Source: Pseudevernia furfuracea (lineage: Eukaryota > Ascomycota > Lecanoromycetes > Lecanorales > Parmeliaceae). Taken from it: 64,000 bases of DNA. The stretch lies in NCBI GenBank assembly GCA_022315425.1, contig JAIUPT010000035.1:248001-312000 (forward strand), written 5' to 3'. A model generated the notes under the pieces. The model made no database searches. It saw only the letters and a program-made list of their open reading frames with translations, and was not told where the DNA came from. The translations under genes and the position numbers were made by a program. Positions 54,030 to 64,000 of the stretch are shown here, in pieces. Each line of letters begins with the position of its first letter. The stretch's first letter is position 1.

Positions 54030-55737
54030 TTCCCTAGGAAGATCTATGATTCTCACTATACACAACCGTGAGCTTAGTCCTTCAAGATACTAAGCTACGC
54101 AGTTGTGTTTGATTCAGCTCAGCTTGAGCCTCAATAATGTAATGAAGGCGGTGAACGAGGGTGAAGAGTGTCAAGGTTAAGTGATGGCGGTGTGCTGCGA
54201 AGTTTTGGACACTCAAAGAAGATGGAGGGCAGGAGGGGTGAGGACCGTTAAATTTATTGTGGGTCGCGGGGAATAAATTGTCGATCATCTCTATACAGGG
54301 AATTGAGATCCGCCTAAGATAGCATGGAACGGATTGTTATGCATCTCTTGGCGAGAAAGCCTCGGCAATGCGACAGCATATTCGTAGAGGATGCACAATG
54401 CCTCTCGCAGACCTTAGGGGAGTGGGTCAGAAGGAAACCATTGCAGCATGAGCATCCCACGCATTGCCTTCGCATAACCGTGTCTGCCTGCACGGAAATG
54501 CAATTCTCTAAAACCCGATATATCCGGCGCAACATCAAAATGCCTATATTTCACCAAGATTGTATGACACTATGGCATTAAGAGGATTTATGATAAGGCT
54601 TCTGTATCAGAGAAGCAATGCTATAATTTTTCTGAGCCTTATCACCTTGTGCGGTGGTAAGTTGCGGTGGTAAGTTACACTCTACCCCGGATCGTGCCCT
54701 CGGGGTGCGCTATCCGGGTGGTCTCGGGGTAATCTCGGGGTAGAGATTGCATTTCCAGGTAAAGTACATAAAGTCTAGGGGTTCCGACTGACCATCAAAA
54801 CACCCTCGTTGCGATCATTCTTCTTAAGTAGATCCAATATAAATTATCTTTGTAAATCTTGCGGGTTGTTTGATGTTCTGCTAAGTACCCGAGTATGGGG
54901 GGATAAGTACCCGAGTATGGGGGGACCCTTTTCTCCTGTATCCTTGGTTCATCAACGGCTAGACCACCGCAGAGAGACGGCAATGCAGCGACTTGTGAGC
55001 TTGCACTTCTGACTTATCTTCCTACGACACTCTACTTACCAGGTCACATTCCTTAGTTACGGAGTTGTTGCTTCGTGTAGCATTGCTGATACAGGCCTCC
55101 ACCGAAAGTTCTAGCCCAACTGCTTCCCTATTCACGCATATACTCCAAAGTGGCTACGGAGTACACGTTTATACGAAATGATGTGTTCGGAGCTCTGATT
55201 ACCTAATTGTTCGCCCTGGTTCAATGCATTGTTTCGTGCTTTCCGCTACGCACGAACAGTGGGGCGGCTCAAAGAGCGCTTACTGATTCCCCCCCCCGTT
55301 CATCTCAAACATCGCATCCTGATGACACGGAGTCTGCTACCTCCTGAACAATGCATGTTTCGCGATCTTTTCTGCCAGTGATTGGACTTTTAAGGGGAAA
55401 TGGGCGTGCTTGAAGACTGGTGATTGGTGCTTCGTTTGTCTAACGGTCAAATGTTCCAATCTTAGAGACATGCGGTTTGATCGTCCTTCTCCGCGAGCAC
55501 GGAGATGAGGCCATCTCAATGTCATACAAGTACTCCGCGATATGTAGAAAGGAGGTTCCTTCTCGATGTAGTCCGTCGTCTTCACACGTTCAATGTTTCA
55601 GTGATAATTTTGCTTTCGAAGTCTTGCTGGCTTCTTACACTCTTTTCAGCACTCATTGCAAGACGACCCTTTCTTCACATTCCATTCTTTTAAGCACAGC
55701 ATATACATAATTGCACGTCTTTCTATTGCCTCTTATA
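54030..55737. other. Intergenic region with short direct repeats
   Basis: No supported gene. GCGGTGGTAAGTT is duplicated at about 54651-54675, CTCGGGGTA is repeated near 54720-54745, and a 22-bp tandem duplication is listed separately. Confidence 0.5.
54882..54925. repeat. Perfect 22-bp tandem duplication
   Basis: TAAGTACCCGAGTATGGGGG plus GA stands twice in direct succession without any difference, so the duplication is recent. Confidence 0.85.
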
Positions 55738-57283
55738 ATGATGTTGCTCGATGTGGCCTCGCTCCTATTGGCAGCCTCTCTGGCCAGCGGCGCCAGTATT
55801 CCCCGCCAAGAACCAAACATCCTCAATGCCCGTCAAGACTCAGGCGATCCGGGTCTCCAAGACATTCCTACGACCGCGAAGCCTGACAACTCATTCAGTA
55901 ATGGTGCTGCAATGATCGCCGGCTCGACCACAACAAATGAGACTCCGCCAGAGGTTTACGGCAACCGGACCATTGATCTTCCCTTCGGCCGTCTCTACGT
56001 ACGTGATTCCGGAATTCATGCTTCTTTTCTTGAACCAGGTCTAGAGCCTTAAGAGACGTCGAACGAGTTTTTACTCTGCAGACAATTCTCGAAGCTCGGT
56101 ATTTTGTCCTGATCAGGCTATACTGACTCGGAATATTCATCCAGCATGGCAACATGAAGTTCTTCTCCGCTGGCCAGTTGAACACAGCAAGTGGTGACAC
56201 AGACGAGTGGCTACCTCAAGGGACCGACTCGGCAACCCAGAGTGCTTGCGGAATACCCGATAATGCGTACTCGATTAGCAAAGTCGCTATTCATCCCTAC
56301 TTTCTCAAATATGCCGACCTCAGCCGTAAGCTTCCAGACAGACTACCCAATCTCAGACAGTCATTGACGTTTGATGACTAGGCTACTGCATGCAAGACGT
56401 TTGCATCTCGTTCTGGAATGAAGACGGCTCTTCAGACATGATGCTCAAAGTCACGGACATCTGCTCTACCGACCCCAACGATCCGACTCACTGCGCGACA
56501 CCAGCAGACCTCAAGATAGATCGGACCAAGGCGAAAATCATGGAAAAGCTTGGTAGCGCTCCTACGGGTGATGTATACCCTACGCAGATATGGTGGTTCT
56601 TCATGAAATGTTGGGACGATGTACGTTCGGCACTTCCTAGCCCCAAAAACTCAGTTACAAATGCACTTGATTCCGTCATCGATATCAAATGCTTGACTAA
56701 CATTCTCGCCGCTTTACAGGGCCTCGTTCAACCCGCCTACGCAGACAATTGGTTCGCCACACCCGCCCTCCCCAACAACCTCGAGTGGGCTCAAGCAACC
56801 CAGCATCAACAATGGGCGAACAACCAGCTTTCCTATCCGCAACAGAACCCGCCGCTGCCACTTTACTTCAACGGTGCGTATGATACTGTACGCGACAACA
56901 CCAGCTCGCCACCGATTGAAGACTTCGATCCGAACGAGACGTACAGCTGGACACCCATTGCTGGTGGCAAAGGTTGGGGCAACCCATCTGGCACAGCAAG
57001 CGGGACGACTAACAGTAGCGAGGAAGTTGCTTCTGGAACTACCTCCAGCACTCAAGGTAGCGGCCAAGGAGGCGGGCAGGGCGGAGGCCAAGGGAGCGGT
57101 CAGGGGAGCGGGCAGGGCGGAGGTCAAGGGAGCGGCCAAGGAGGCGGGCAGGGCGGAGGTCAAGGTGGTGGAGTAACTCCTACAACTACCTCCGCCGCTT
57201 CTCCCGCACAGTCGTCTGGCACTTCTAATACCAACAGCGGGTCCGACGAAGATGACTGCGATGACGGCAACGATGAGCTGTGA
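55738..57283 (+). CDS. Secreted expansin/DPBB-like protein with Gly/Gln repeat tail, 414 aa
   Basis: Four exons, 55738-55998, 56145-56325, 56382-56620 and 56720-57283, close in frame (1245 nt). MMLLDVASLLLAASLASGAS is a signal peptide. The core resembles fungal expansin or RlpA-like double-psi beta-barrels: FFSAGQLNTASGDTDEW, SACGIPDNAYSISKVAIHPY, YCMQDVCISFWNEDG, VTDICSTDPNDPTHCATPAD and WWFFMKCWDDG, with paired Cys and the Asp of TDICS as likely binding residue. Such proteins loosen or bind wall polysaccharides, but activity here is unproven. A Gly/Gln/Ser repeat tract (about residues 345-380) and an acidic end (DEDDCDDGNDEL) follow. No clear GPI signal is seen. Intron 3 (99 bp) has no in-frame stop, so its retention would only insert 33 residues. 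Confidence 0.8.
57055..57172. repeat. Coding minisatellite, GGxGQ units
   Basis: Units of 12-18 bp built from GGAGGCGGGCAG, GGGAGCGGTCAG and similar, all in frame, encode runs of GQGGGQGSGQ. Length change by slippage would vary the protein tail without loss of frame. Confidence 0.85.
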
Positions 57284-57574
57284 GTTCGGCAAACCCTCAT
57301 CACCTGGTATTCTCATCTAGGTGTGGGTATCTGAGAAGGGGGGACCGTATCAGCTTGGGGTTAATCATGGGTTTGGAATTTGGGGAAGACTTACGAAGCT
57401 GAAGATATGCTGGTCATATCCTGCTGGCTCTTGAATGGCGCATGCATCGCAGGATTGTAGACTTAATATCACAACATTGAATCCTTGCGCAAACATCTGT
57501 CCCCGATCATGCCCCAGCGTTCCCACTGGCGTTTCCCATCTTCCATTCGCAGTCCTCGTCTTGGTGCATTTTCA

Positions 57575-57889
57575 TCACACAATATTGCACGGCGACATCC
57601 TCGTCGGAGGATACGAATGCAGCCTCACTCTCGTCTTGTCACCGAGCACCGCGGACTTCCGTTTCCTGAGCGTCTTGCAAGCCGAAAAGACCAGCATCGT
57701 CATCCCCACAGCGATCATGGCTAACGCTATCAACCACGGCGGTGAGATGACAAATTCGTATTCCCCGCTCCAGTAAGGCAGGTGCCACGGTGATGACGCC
57801 GGTGGTGAATACGGTGCCGGGGTGGGAGGTCGGTTGATTGCGACGTCGACATTCTCGCCCAGTTTGGCTACCAAGGGTACTTTACCCAT
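57575..57889 (-). CDS. Possible small single-span membrane protein, 104 aa
   Basis: Starts MGKVPLVAKLGENVDVAINR, has a Pro-rich stretch, one hydrophobic span (WLIALAMIAVGMTMLVFSAC) and a basic tail (KTLRKRKSAVLGDKTRVRLH). The positively charged side after the span would face the cytosol. No family is recognised. The size and orientation, convergent with the expansin-like gene, are plausible but the frame could be chance. Confidence 0.35.
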   Translation of the reverse strand: MGKVPLVAKLGENVDVAINRPPTPAPYSPPASSPWHLPYWSGEYEFVISPPWLIALAMIAVGMTMLVFSACKTLRKRKSAVLGDKTRVRLHSYPPTRMSPCNIV

Positions 57890-60326
57890 CGTGCGTGGGC
57901 TGAAGATGTGAGGTCAAGTGTGCCGGGCAGAGAGCTGGATGAGGTGTGCAGTCCCGTGGTGGTGGAGGAGGAGCGGGCTGCGGGCCGGTTTGGTGGGTTG
58001 TCCAATTTTCCCCGTGCTGCTGTGCCGAGAGCTGAAAAGGTGTTTCACACGCCCATGTGCAGATTTTGGGCTTGTCCGGAGAAAAAAGGTGCTGATGAAT
58101 GGTGAACTTTTCGGAAACAGGCGATAAATTATCATGAACAATGCCGGGGGGGGGGACAAATAATAATAATAATAATGAGAGGCATCTTTCCGCTACTTAT
58201 CTTCCTTCCCACAAGCTTCAATCTCAGACACGCGGCGGTGCAAAAGATATTCGTATTCATGGTGGAAAAGTTGACGAACGGCCCGCAAGCAAGCAACAGT
58301 TCCAACACGAGAGGAAGCTTAAAACGCTGTAGAGGGAGGGCTAGGGAAGAAAGCGCGGCTTTACTTGAGTCTAGCAATATTAATCCTTCATCATAATAAT
58401 GGTACAGCAAGGCCCAAGTTTGGGACTCTGAAAGCTGGAAGTGCAAAAGTCATGGTAATTATTACTGTACCCCCGCGAGCCCCGCAGGCGCAGGAACACC
58501 ATCTGAATCGTTTCTGCAGCAGATAAAGTGTTATGTAGGTGCGGTCCGTTACTATACTTTATGATTGCTTCGAAACATGTGTGCGGGTAAGAGTGTGTGC
58601 GGGTAAGAGAAGTTTTAGACTAAAGTTTCACAGTTTGCATTCTAGAGGTAAGCCTTAAGGAACTCGTTAGAGTACCCAGCAAGCGTCTTGGCAGGGGAAA
58701 TTTGAGACTTTAAGTGCGAACTGTGAATAACCCATAAATAATACCTAACCCACCTCATGTGATGACTGATGACTCATGAGCGTCGTAAGCTAGACTTTCT
58801 AAGGTTTCAGCTTTGACGACACGTGATATACCACCATAAAGTACTTTCCATTTAGACGCTTTGAAGGACCAGCCGACCAGGTAACGCGCACTTCCTTATC
58901 GAAATTCCCTCGAAGCGCTGCCCGCGTTCTTGCACATCCATCAGGCTTCCACAGCTGATATGTAGTAACAGAGCCTCTACTTCTTGCAGCGGATAGCATC
59001 AGCCCCACGCCCGCGACACTGACGTTGTCGGTCGGTTGAAGATAGATTTGTGCAAGTTACCCGGCCCTGAAAAGCTTCCATAGCCGTTGAACAGACCTGC
59101 CAGTGGAACTTGGAAGTAACAAACGCAGCTGTAAACGGCGTTGTCTTCCCTCAAAAGGCCTCCTTGACGCTTATATGTAACATAGGTACATCCTGCCCCC
59201 ACACAATGGTATTCGGCACGATGAGGCTATTCAAAGAATTGGATAGCTTCCAATTCCTTCTGTTTTCTTCCCCCCGCTAGGTCTCCAAGCGAACCTTCTT
59301 TTTCTTCCCGCATCTCCCATACAGTGTACATCCCCTTTCAGTTAAGCAAGCGCTTTAGTCGTTAAGTGCTCATTTACTTTTCCAAGCTACAGAACGTCTC
59401 TGCCTGTTGCACATGCGTGCAACTTGGACGAGTCAAATATCCCTCATTGATTATCAAAGAGCATGCGTCACAGCATTAGCTTTTCTGATGATTGCAGGGA
59501 GGAATGCTAGTCAGCTATCAAGTTGTCCGCGCGACTATGTCTATGCAGTTCCTTCTCCCACTGCTTTAGGCGATATTTCAAGAGCCTTTATCGGCAAGGT
59601 ATTTCTGGCAACGTCTGTGCAACTGTGCAAGCCTTTTTGACTGCCGGGCGCCTCCTCTCAAGACCACCGAGTACATGACAGAGGTCTAGTGGGGTATCAA
59701 AGGACTGATCCTCTGAACAAATCTGTATTTGCCGACCCGAAAGATATATGGGACCGCGTCCACGGTGGGGTGAAAGTTCGAATTATGCGAAGAGAGTTGA
59801 AGACCAATGTCTTGAGGGTTTTACCATCCACGACGTCATTGTATCTTCATGAAGCACGTTTCACACTGTTTTCTTCAACCTCGAAATAGCCGTTGAACCG
59901 GTCGACACCTGTCGAGCAGATTACTTTGACACGGTCAACTCAATGGCCAGTGATATAGGATTGAACGTGCCCGACAGCGCGAGCAGGGTTCTCTTATACG
60001 CGCTAGCGATCATCTTATCTCTTTTTGCGATAATTGAACGCCGGGACTCTTGTTTGAGTGTAGTTTGGAGGATAAAGAGCAGAATGATGGCTCGCTAAAG
60101 GTACGGCAGCAAGTCTCAACCATCAACGTCTGCAACCTTTGTCGATCCTTCGCCATGGATAGAAGCATGGCGACGATGACAGCTGGATGGAAACGTGTAT
60201 ATAAAGTCCTCCAACTGCCATCATTTCATACCTTCTCATCACCAACTATCCTTCACCCACAAGTTTCAACATCTACATCATTGCCAACTTTTCATCAGAC
60301 CACCATAGATCAAAATTTTACCCAAC
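57890..60326. other. Gene-poor spacer
   Basis: No supported gene in 2.4 kb. GTGTGCGGGTAAGA stands twice in tandem at about 58578-58608, and (AAT)n runs near 58161. Frames at 59407-59640 and 59689-59889 have no resemblance. Confidence 0.5.
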
Positions 60327-61103
60327 ATGAAGACCTCTTTCTTCTCATGCTTGGCTTTGGCCAGCTCATTCGCTTTCGCTGCCCCAGCTGTTGAAAGCAC
60401 TCTGGTCGACCGTGCCGCACAGTCTCCCTACTATGCTGCTTCTCTGACGATTCTCACCAACCTCTACTCGGAGGTGAGACAATACACTGCTGCCATGAGT
60501 AAGTCATTGTGACCAACGAGTGCCCCCCCAAGAACAGTATATCACATGGCTTTGCACTAAGTTTCCATGGGCTCCTACTCATGTACGTAAATGACTAACA
60601 AGTTTTCACTCAGACGCCACCTCCGCGACCCTGAAGCCCAACGTTGCTGGCCAAAATACAGCCGCTGTCAATGCCATCTACGAATCAAACATTGTCTCTA
60701 TCAACACCGCCATCACGGGCGCTACTGCCGACGTTCATAGGACTCTTGCGAGCCCTGCTCCCGCTAAACGTGAACTCGCTCTTGCTTCACGACAAGCCAC
60801 CGTCAGCCTTCCGGCTGAGCTGGCTCTGATCACTGCAGAGATTGGTGGCACATTGAGTGCGATTGTTGCCACCCTCGGATTGCGTGAGCACCTTTTCCCA
60901 GTTCTGATGGCAGATTCAACTCTAACCGTCACCTTTTAGCTGCCACACTCTCCCTCCTTGGTCCATTGGTCGCAACTTTGGGCGGTTTAGTTGCATCTCT
61001 CCTCCCTGTTGTGGATGATCTTTTGACGGTTGTTGGGGACTTGCTCAACGGAGTCCTTGGGGGCTTGAGCTCCGCTTTGCTCGCGCTTCTTACTTTGTTG
61101 TGA
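60327..61103 (+). CDS. Small secreted hydrophobic protein, HsbA-like, 201 aa
   Basis: Three exons, 60327-60498, 60614-60883 and 60940-61103, close in frame (606 nt). MKTSFFSCLALASSFAFAAP is a clear signal peptide. The mature head is amphipathic (ASLTILTNLYSEVRQYTAAM, then NATSATLKPNVAGQN), and the last 60 residues are a Leu/Val/Gly-rich string (GPLVATLGGLVASLLPVVDD, LLNGVLGGLSSALLALLTLL). It resembles fungal hydrophobic-surface-binding (HsbA-type) secreted proteins in size and layout; no search was possible. An APAKR stretch near residue 115 could be a processing site. A role at the wall or a hydrophobic surface is suggested. Confidence 0.65.
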
Positions 61104-61465
61104 GCAAGCTTGGTTGAATGAGAGTCCACAGACGGTCGAGATCTCTTGCGGTTGTCAAATGAAAGATTTCATGTATTCAGCAATGGTTATAGGCAGCTTT
61201 AGAATTAGAATGGATTTTGATACATGCCGTGAGCATAGTTATTTCATTTCGATTCAAATTTGATTGCACGTAACGCATCCAAACCTCCTACAAGGTTTCT
61301 TGATCAGTAATCGCCTTGAGACTTGAGAGTGACTGAGACTGAAAGCCCTAGAGGCTTTTCCCTTTTAGGGAAATCTACTAGCCGAGGCTTGTCGCGTCTT
61401 CAGCCTCTTCTACGAAACAAACTGCAAAGATGGTTCAGTGATTGACATATTGGTAACCACCGACG

Positions 61466-63220
61466 ATGGCATCCTCAGACCCTTATCCCTCCCCACCACC
61501 CAGCCCTGCCAAAATCCAAGCCGACCCCATCCTCCGTAACGCGCTCAGGTACACCCTTAGTGCAAAAGAATACAAGACTCTCCACCAATATCTCATTTCT
61601 CGCGCACCCCCAACCGTAAGGAAACGAACACTGCCTCCACCTAAGTATGCCGCATTGGTGCAGACTAAAGACGACTATAATGGCGCTGCGATAAGAGCTT
61701 CGTTGCGGGTTTTCATCGCCACGCAGACAAGCTTGAAGCTATGGGAATTGATTCAGGGTAATCTATTTGCTAGGGGGAAACCCCAGAGGTAGGTCAATCA
61801 GTTCCGGATACTTCAGCTACTGATTCTAAGCTACAGAGTAAAACCGAAAACCCCTTTCCTCAAATCCCCCAACCTCCGGCTCTCCCTCTCACTCTCCCTC
61901 CTCCTACTCCTCCACCGCCTCCTCTTCCGCTTCTTCTCTCGGCTCCGCTCAAACCTCCTCACCAAAGATGCTGCTCCTTTTCGGCGCCGAAATCCCCGTG
62001 TCTCTCGTTCCCTCACGTCTCGCCTCGCCCCAGCAATTGGCGCAAGTCTGGCAGGCTTCGCGCTAGGGGTCTACCCGGGGGACCAATTAAGGATTACGAT
62101 TGCTATATATGTGGCGACGAGGTCATTGGAGTTTGCGTACAAGACATTTGAGAAGGATGGGTGGTTTAAGGGGAAGCCGTGGTGGTGGGGGAGTTGGTTG
62201 TTGATGCCGGTGGCTACAGGGCAGTTGCTGCATGCGTTTGTTTTTGACAGGGATTGTTTTCCGAAGGTATGCATTCATTGATTTGAGACGAAAGCAGGTT
62301 GCAGAAGCTTACCATTTCAGGCCTACGGTGACTTCATCCTCGACCACACACCCAACTACGTCCAACGCAGACCCGTCTCCTATCCTCCAAACCTCTCGTG
62401 GCCAAGCACAAACGCAATCGTTGACTCGCTGGCCCAGATGTCGCGACTCAATTGGCCGTATGCTTCCTCCACAATCCGCTTCGAGAGAGTCGTCCCGCTG
62501 ACTGCCACCTCTAGACCCTTCATCTCCCCAATCCTTTTCCCCTCAATCCAAACCCTCCCTCCCTCTCTCACCCAACTCGCACCCATAACCTCCCCAGCCC
62601 ACCCATCTCACACCTTCCTCTCATGCGCAACCCTCCATCCATCCACACCCTCTTGCTTAACAACTTTCATCCGGTACATCCTAACTGCCTTCCCCACCCT
62701 CGCCAAATTCTTCACTGCCTACTACACACTATTCGCTTTACCGAAGTGGAGAAAGTTCGTGAAAGAGCCGTCGCACGAGCTCAATGCTCTTGCAAAGAGA
62801 GTGCTGAGGACATCAGCTTTCCTGACAGGCGCAATTGGCACGTCCTGGGGCTCCATCTGCCTCTTCCAAAACCTATTCCCGAGGACTCTGATGCCTTCGT
62901 CAAGATGGGTGCTAGGGGGTGCGCTAGGAGGTATGTGGGGCTTCATCGACCGAAGAGGGGGGCACGGACATTTTCTCTACAGCATAAGACTTAGCATCGA
63001 CAGTCTGTGGAAGGTCGGGAAAAAGAGGGGTTGGTGGAAGGGCTTTAAGGGTGGGGATGTCATGCTGTTTGTTGCGGGTCTGGGCGTTGTCAATGTCGTC
63101 TTTGAGAATCACAAGGAGTGTATGGGTGGCGCCGGGAAAGGGATTGGATGGTTGAGAGGGGAGGAGTTGTTTTCGAGCGTCAAGGACGAACAGCAGTCGG
63201 GAGAGGAGAGGAGGAAGTGA
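61466..63220 (+). CDS. TMEM135-like integral membrane protein, 550 aa
   Basis: Three exons, 61466-61788, 61837-62266 and 62321-63220, close in frame (1653 nt). The N-terminal part is soluble (LRYTLSAKEYKTLHQYLISR), followed by a Leu/Arg-rich stretch and SRLAPAIGASLAGFALGVYP. Typical blocks are AIYVATRSLEFAYK, YGDFILDHTPNYVQRRPVSY, PAHPSHTFLSCATLHP, GAIGTSWGSICLFQNLFPR and FLYSIRLSIDSLWKVGKKRG. Together they resemble the fungal relatives of TMEM135, a membrane protein tied to peroxisomes and mitochondria. About five to seven spans are likely. Role in fungi is not known. Confidence 0.75.
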
Positions 63221-63667
63221 AATGAAATGAATGGCTTTTATTGGTGACGGACGATACTCCCGGAAGCACCGCGGCCCAGGTATCAGGGGCATGTTGACAG
63301 CTCTTGTGCGTTTTTGAGGCTCTCCCTTTTCGGGCAGAACGAGGCGAGAGCTAATGTTCTTGTCTTTTTGCACAGTCTAAGGGCCGTTCTACGTACGACC
63401 TAATGAAATCAACGGCGGGGTTGTTTGAGTCTTACATATAGCTCGAATTGCCCTGCTTTTCTAGAGCACAGCACCGCAAGCAGAAACTCCACCTTCGGCT
63501 CCAAGAAGACAGAAATCTGTGTGCTGCGATGTGGTCCGATAGATCTCGCACAACCCAGACTGCCTACGTCTCACCAGTTCTATAAGAACTCGGCATGACT
63601 CTACCAGTCTTTGAGTGTATTTGACTACTTGACTAACATCTTAACGCCTACGTTGAACAATGGAAGG
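63221..63667. other. Intergenic region and probable 5' exon zone of the next gene
   Basis: No gene could be closed. A branch-point-like TTGACTAAC at 63628-63636 lies 30 bp before an AG at 63666-63667, suggesting that an upstream exon of the next gene is in this stretch. Confidence 0.4.
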
Positions 63668-64000
63668 GAAAGCGTGTCCTCACCACCGTGCTCGCGGTCC
63701 TCCTTCTCGCAGCTAAAGCGCATCATTGGGACAGTCCGCCTTCATTTGCACACTTGGTCGAAAAGGATCGTCCCACGGTCGGTATCATCGTTCAGGTCAC
63801 ACCTCACCTGCTTGGAATGATCCTTACCAGCACGTTGTGTAAGATCTCCCTCTCCCTGTTGGACTAAGTTATGATAATTCTCACACAGGCATCACCATCA
63901 ACCTGTCGGCAAGAGCCCTCCTTGTCAAACGACCTTTTTCCCTTGACGCATTGCAGTTTCTTAATGCCGTTTGCCTTTCCCGTATGGACTGGGCTCTACC
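63668..64000 (+). CDS. Multi-span membrane protein, N-terminal part, cut by right edge
   Basis: An exon running to 63838 joins another from 63889 across a 50-bp GT-AG intron in frame, and the second exon is open to the window end. It encodes RVLTTVLAVLLLAAKAHHWD, then VEKDRPTVGIIVQVTPHLLG, CITINLSARALLVKRPFSLD and LSRMDWALP. This recalls large fungal membrane proteins of unknown function whose N-terminus has two or three spans followed by a P-x-S-L-x-x-L block and W-S-L-P. The first exon was not identified. Confidence 0.6.

Overview
This window is eukaryotic, from a filamentous ascomycete (most likely Pezizomycotina; the gene families would suit a Dothideomycete, but that rank is inference). 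The evidence is many short GT-AG introns of about 47-115 bp, compact genes on both strands without operons, fungus-specific families (HET, DUF3632, DUF2458, DUF1989, HsbA-like secreted protein, TOR kinase of fungal length), and a Kex2-type processing site. Gene models below were spliced by hand: where exon lengths, splice sites and reading frames all close, this is stated.

Layout. 1-690: 3' part of a secreted cysteine-containing protein. About 0.7-9.7 kb is an accessory, gene-poor stretch with two decayed genes (a HET-domain relic and a membrane-anchored lectin-like relic), degenerate tandem repeats and a damaged-looking secreted metalloprotease gene. 9.7-12.1 kb: a seven-exon, 680-residue secreted protein made of repeated cysteine modules. 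13.7-17.9 kb: succinyl-CoA ligase beta subunit, a double GFA/CENP-V-domain protein and a small basic spliced gene. 18.8-29.8 kb: a DUF3632 relic, a kelch protein, a large disordered protein, a small membrane protein, a second lectin-like relic and a 2-oxoglutarate/Fe(II) oxygenase. 31.6-39.8 kb: an acidic disordered protein, an amino-acid permease divergent from a DUF1989 (urea-carboxylase-associated) protein, and an NAD(P)-dependent reductase. 41.1-54.0 kb: core genes, namely the complete 2402-residue TOR kinase, a COX14-like mitochondrial protein, a DUF2458 protein and an MFS transporter. 55.7-64.0 kb: an expansin/DPBB-like secreted protein with a Gly/Gln repeat tail, an HsbA-like secreted protein, a TMEM135-like membrane protein and the start of another membrane protein cut by the right edge.

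Working together: most genes are independent housekeeping or surface/secreted functions. The only local pairing with a plausible shared theme is the permease and the DUF1989 gene (nitrogen use). No biosynthetic cluster, defence system, CRISPR array, transposase or complete transposon was seen.

Most notable: four decayed loci (HET, two lectin-like copies, DUF3632) each carry an in-frame nonsense codon explainable by one C:G to T:A change, as repeat-induced point mutation would produce; the modular cysteine-rich secreted protein; and two distant degenerate minisatellites that share a CCGCARGG core. I did not find a clearly new biological system.
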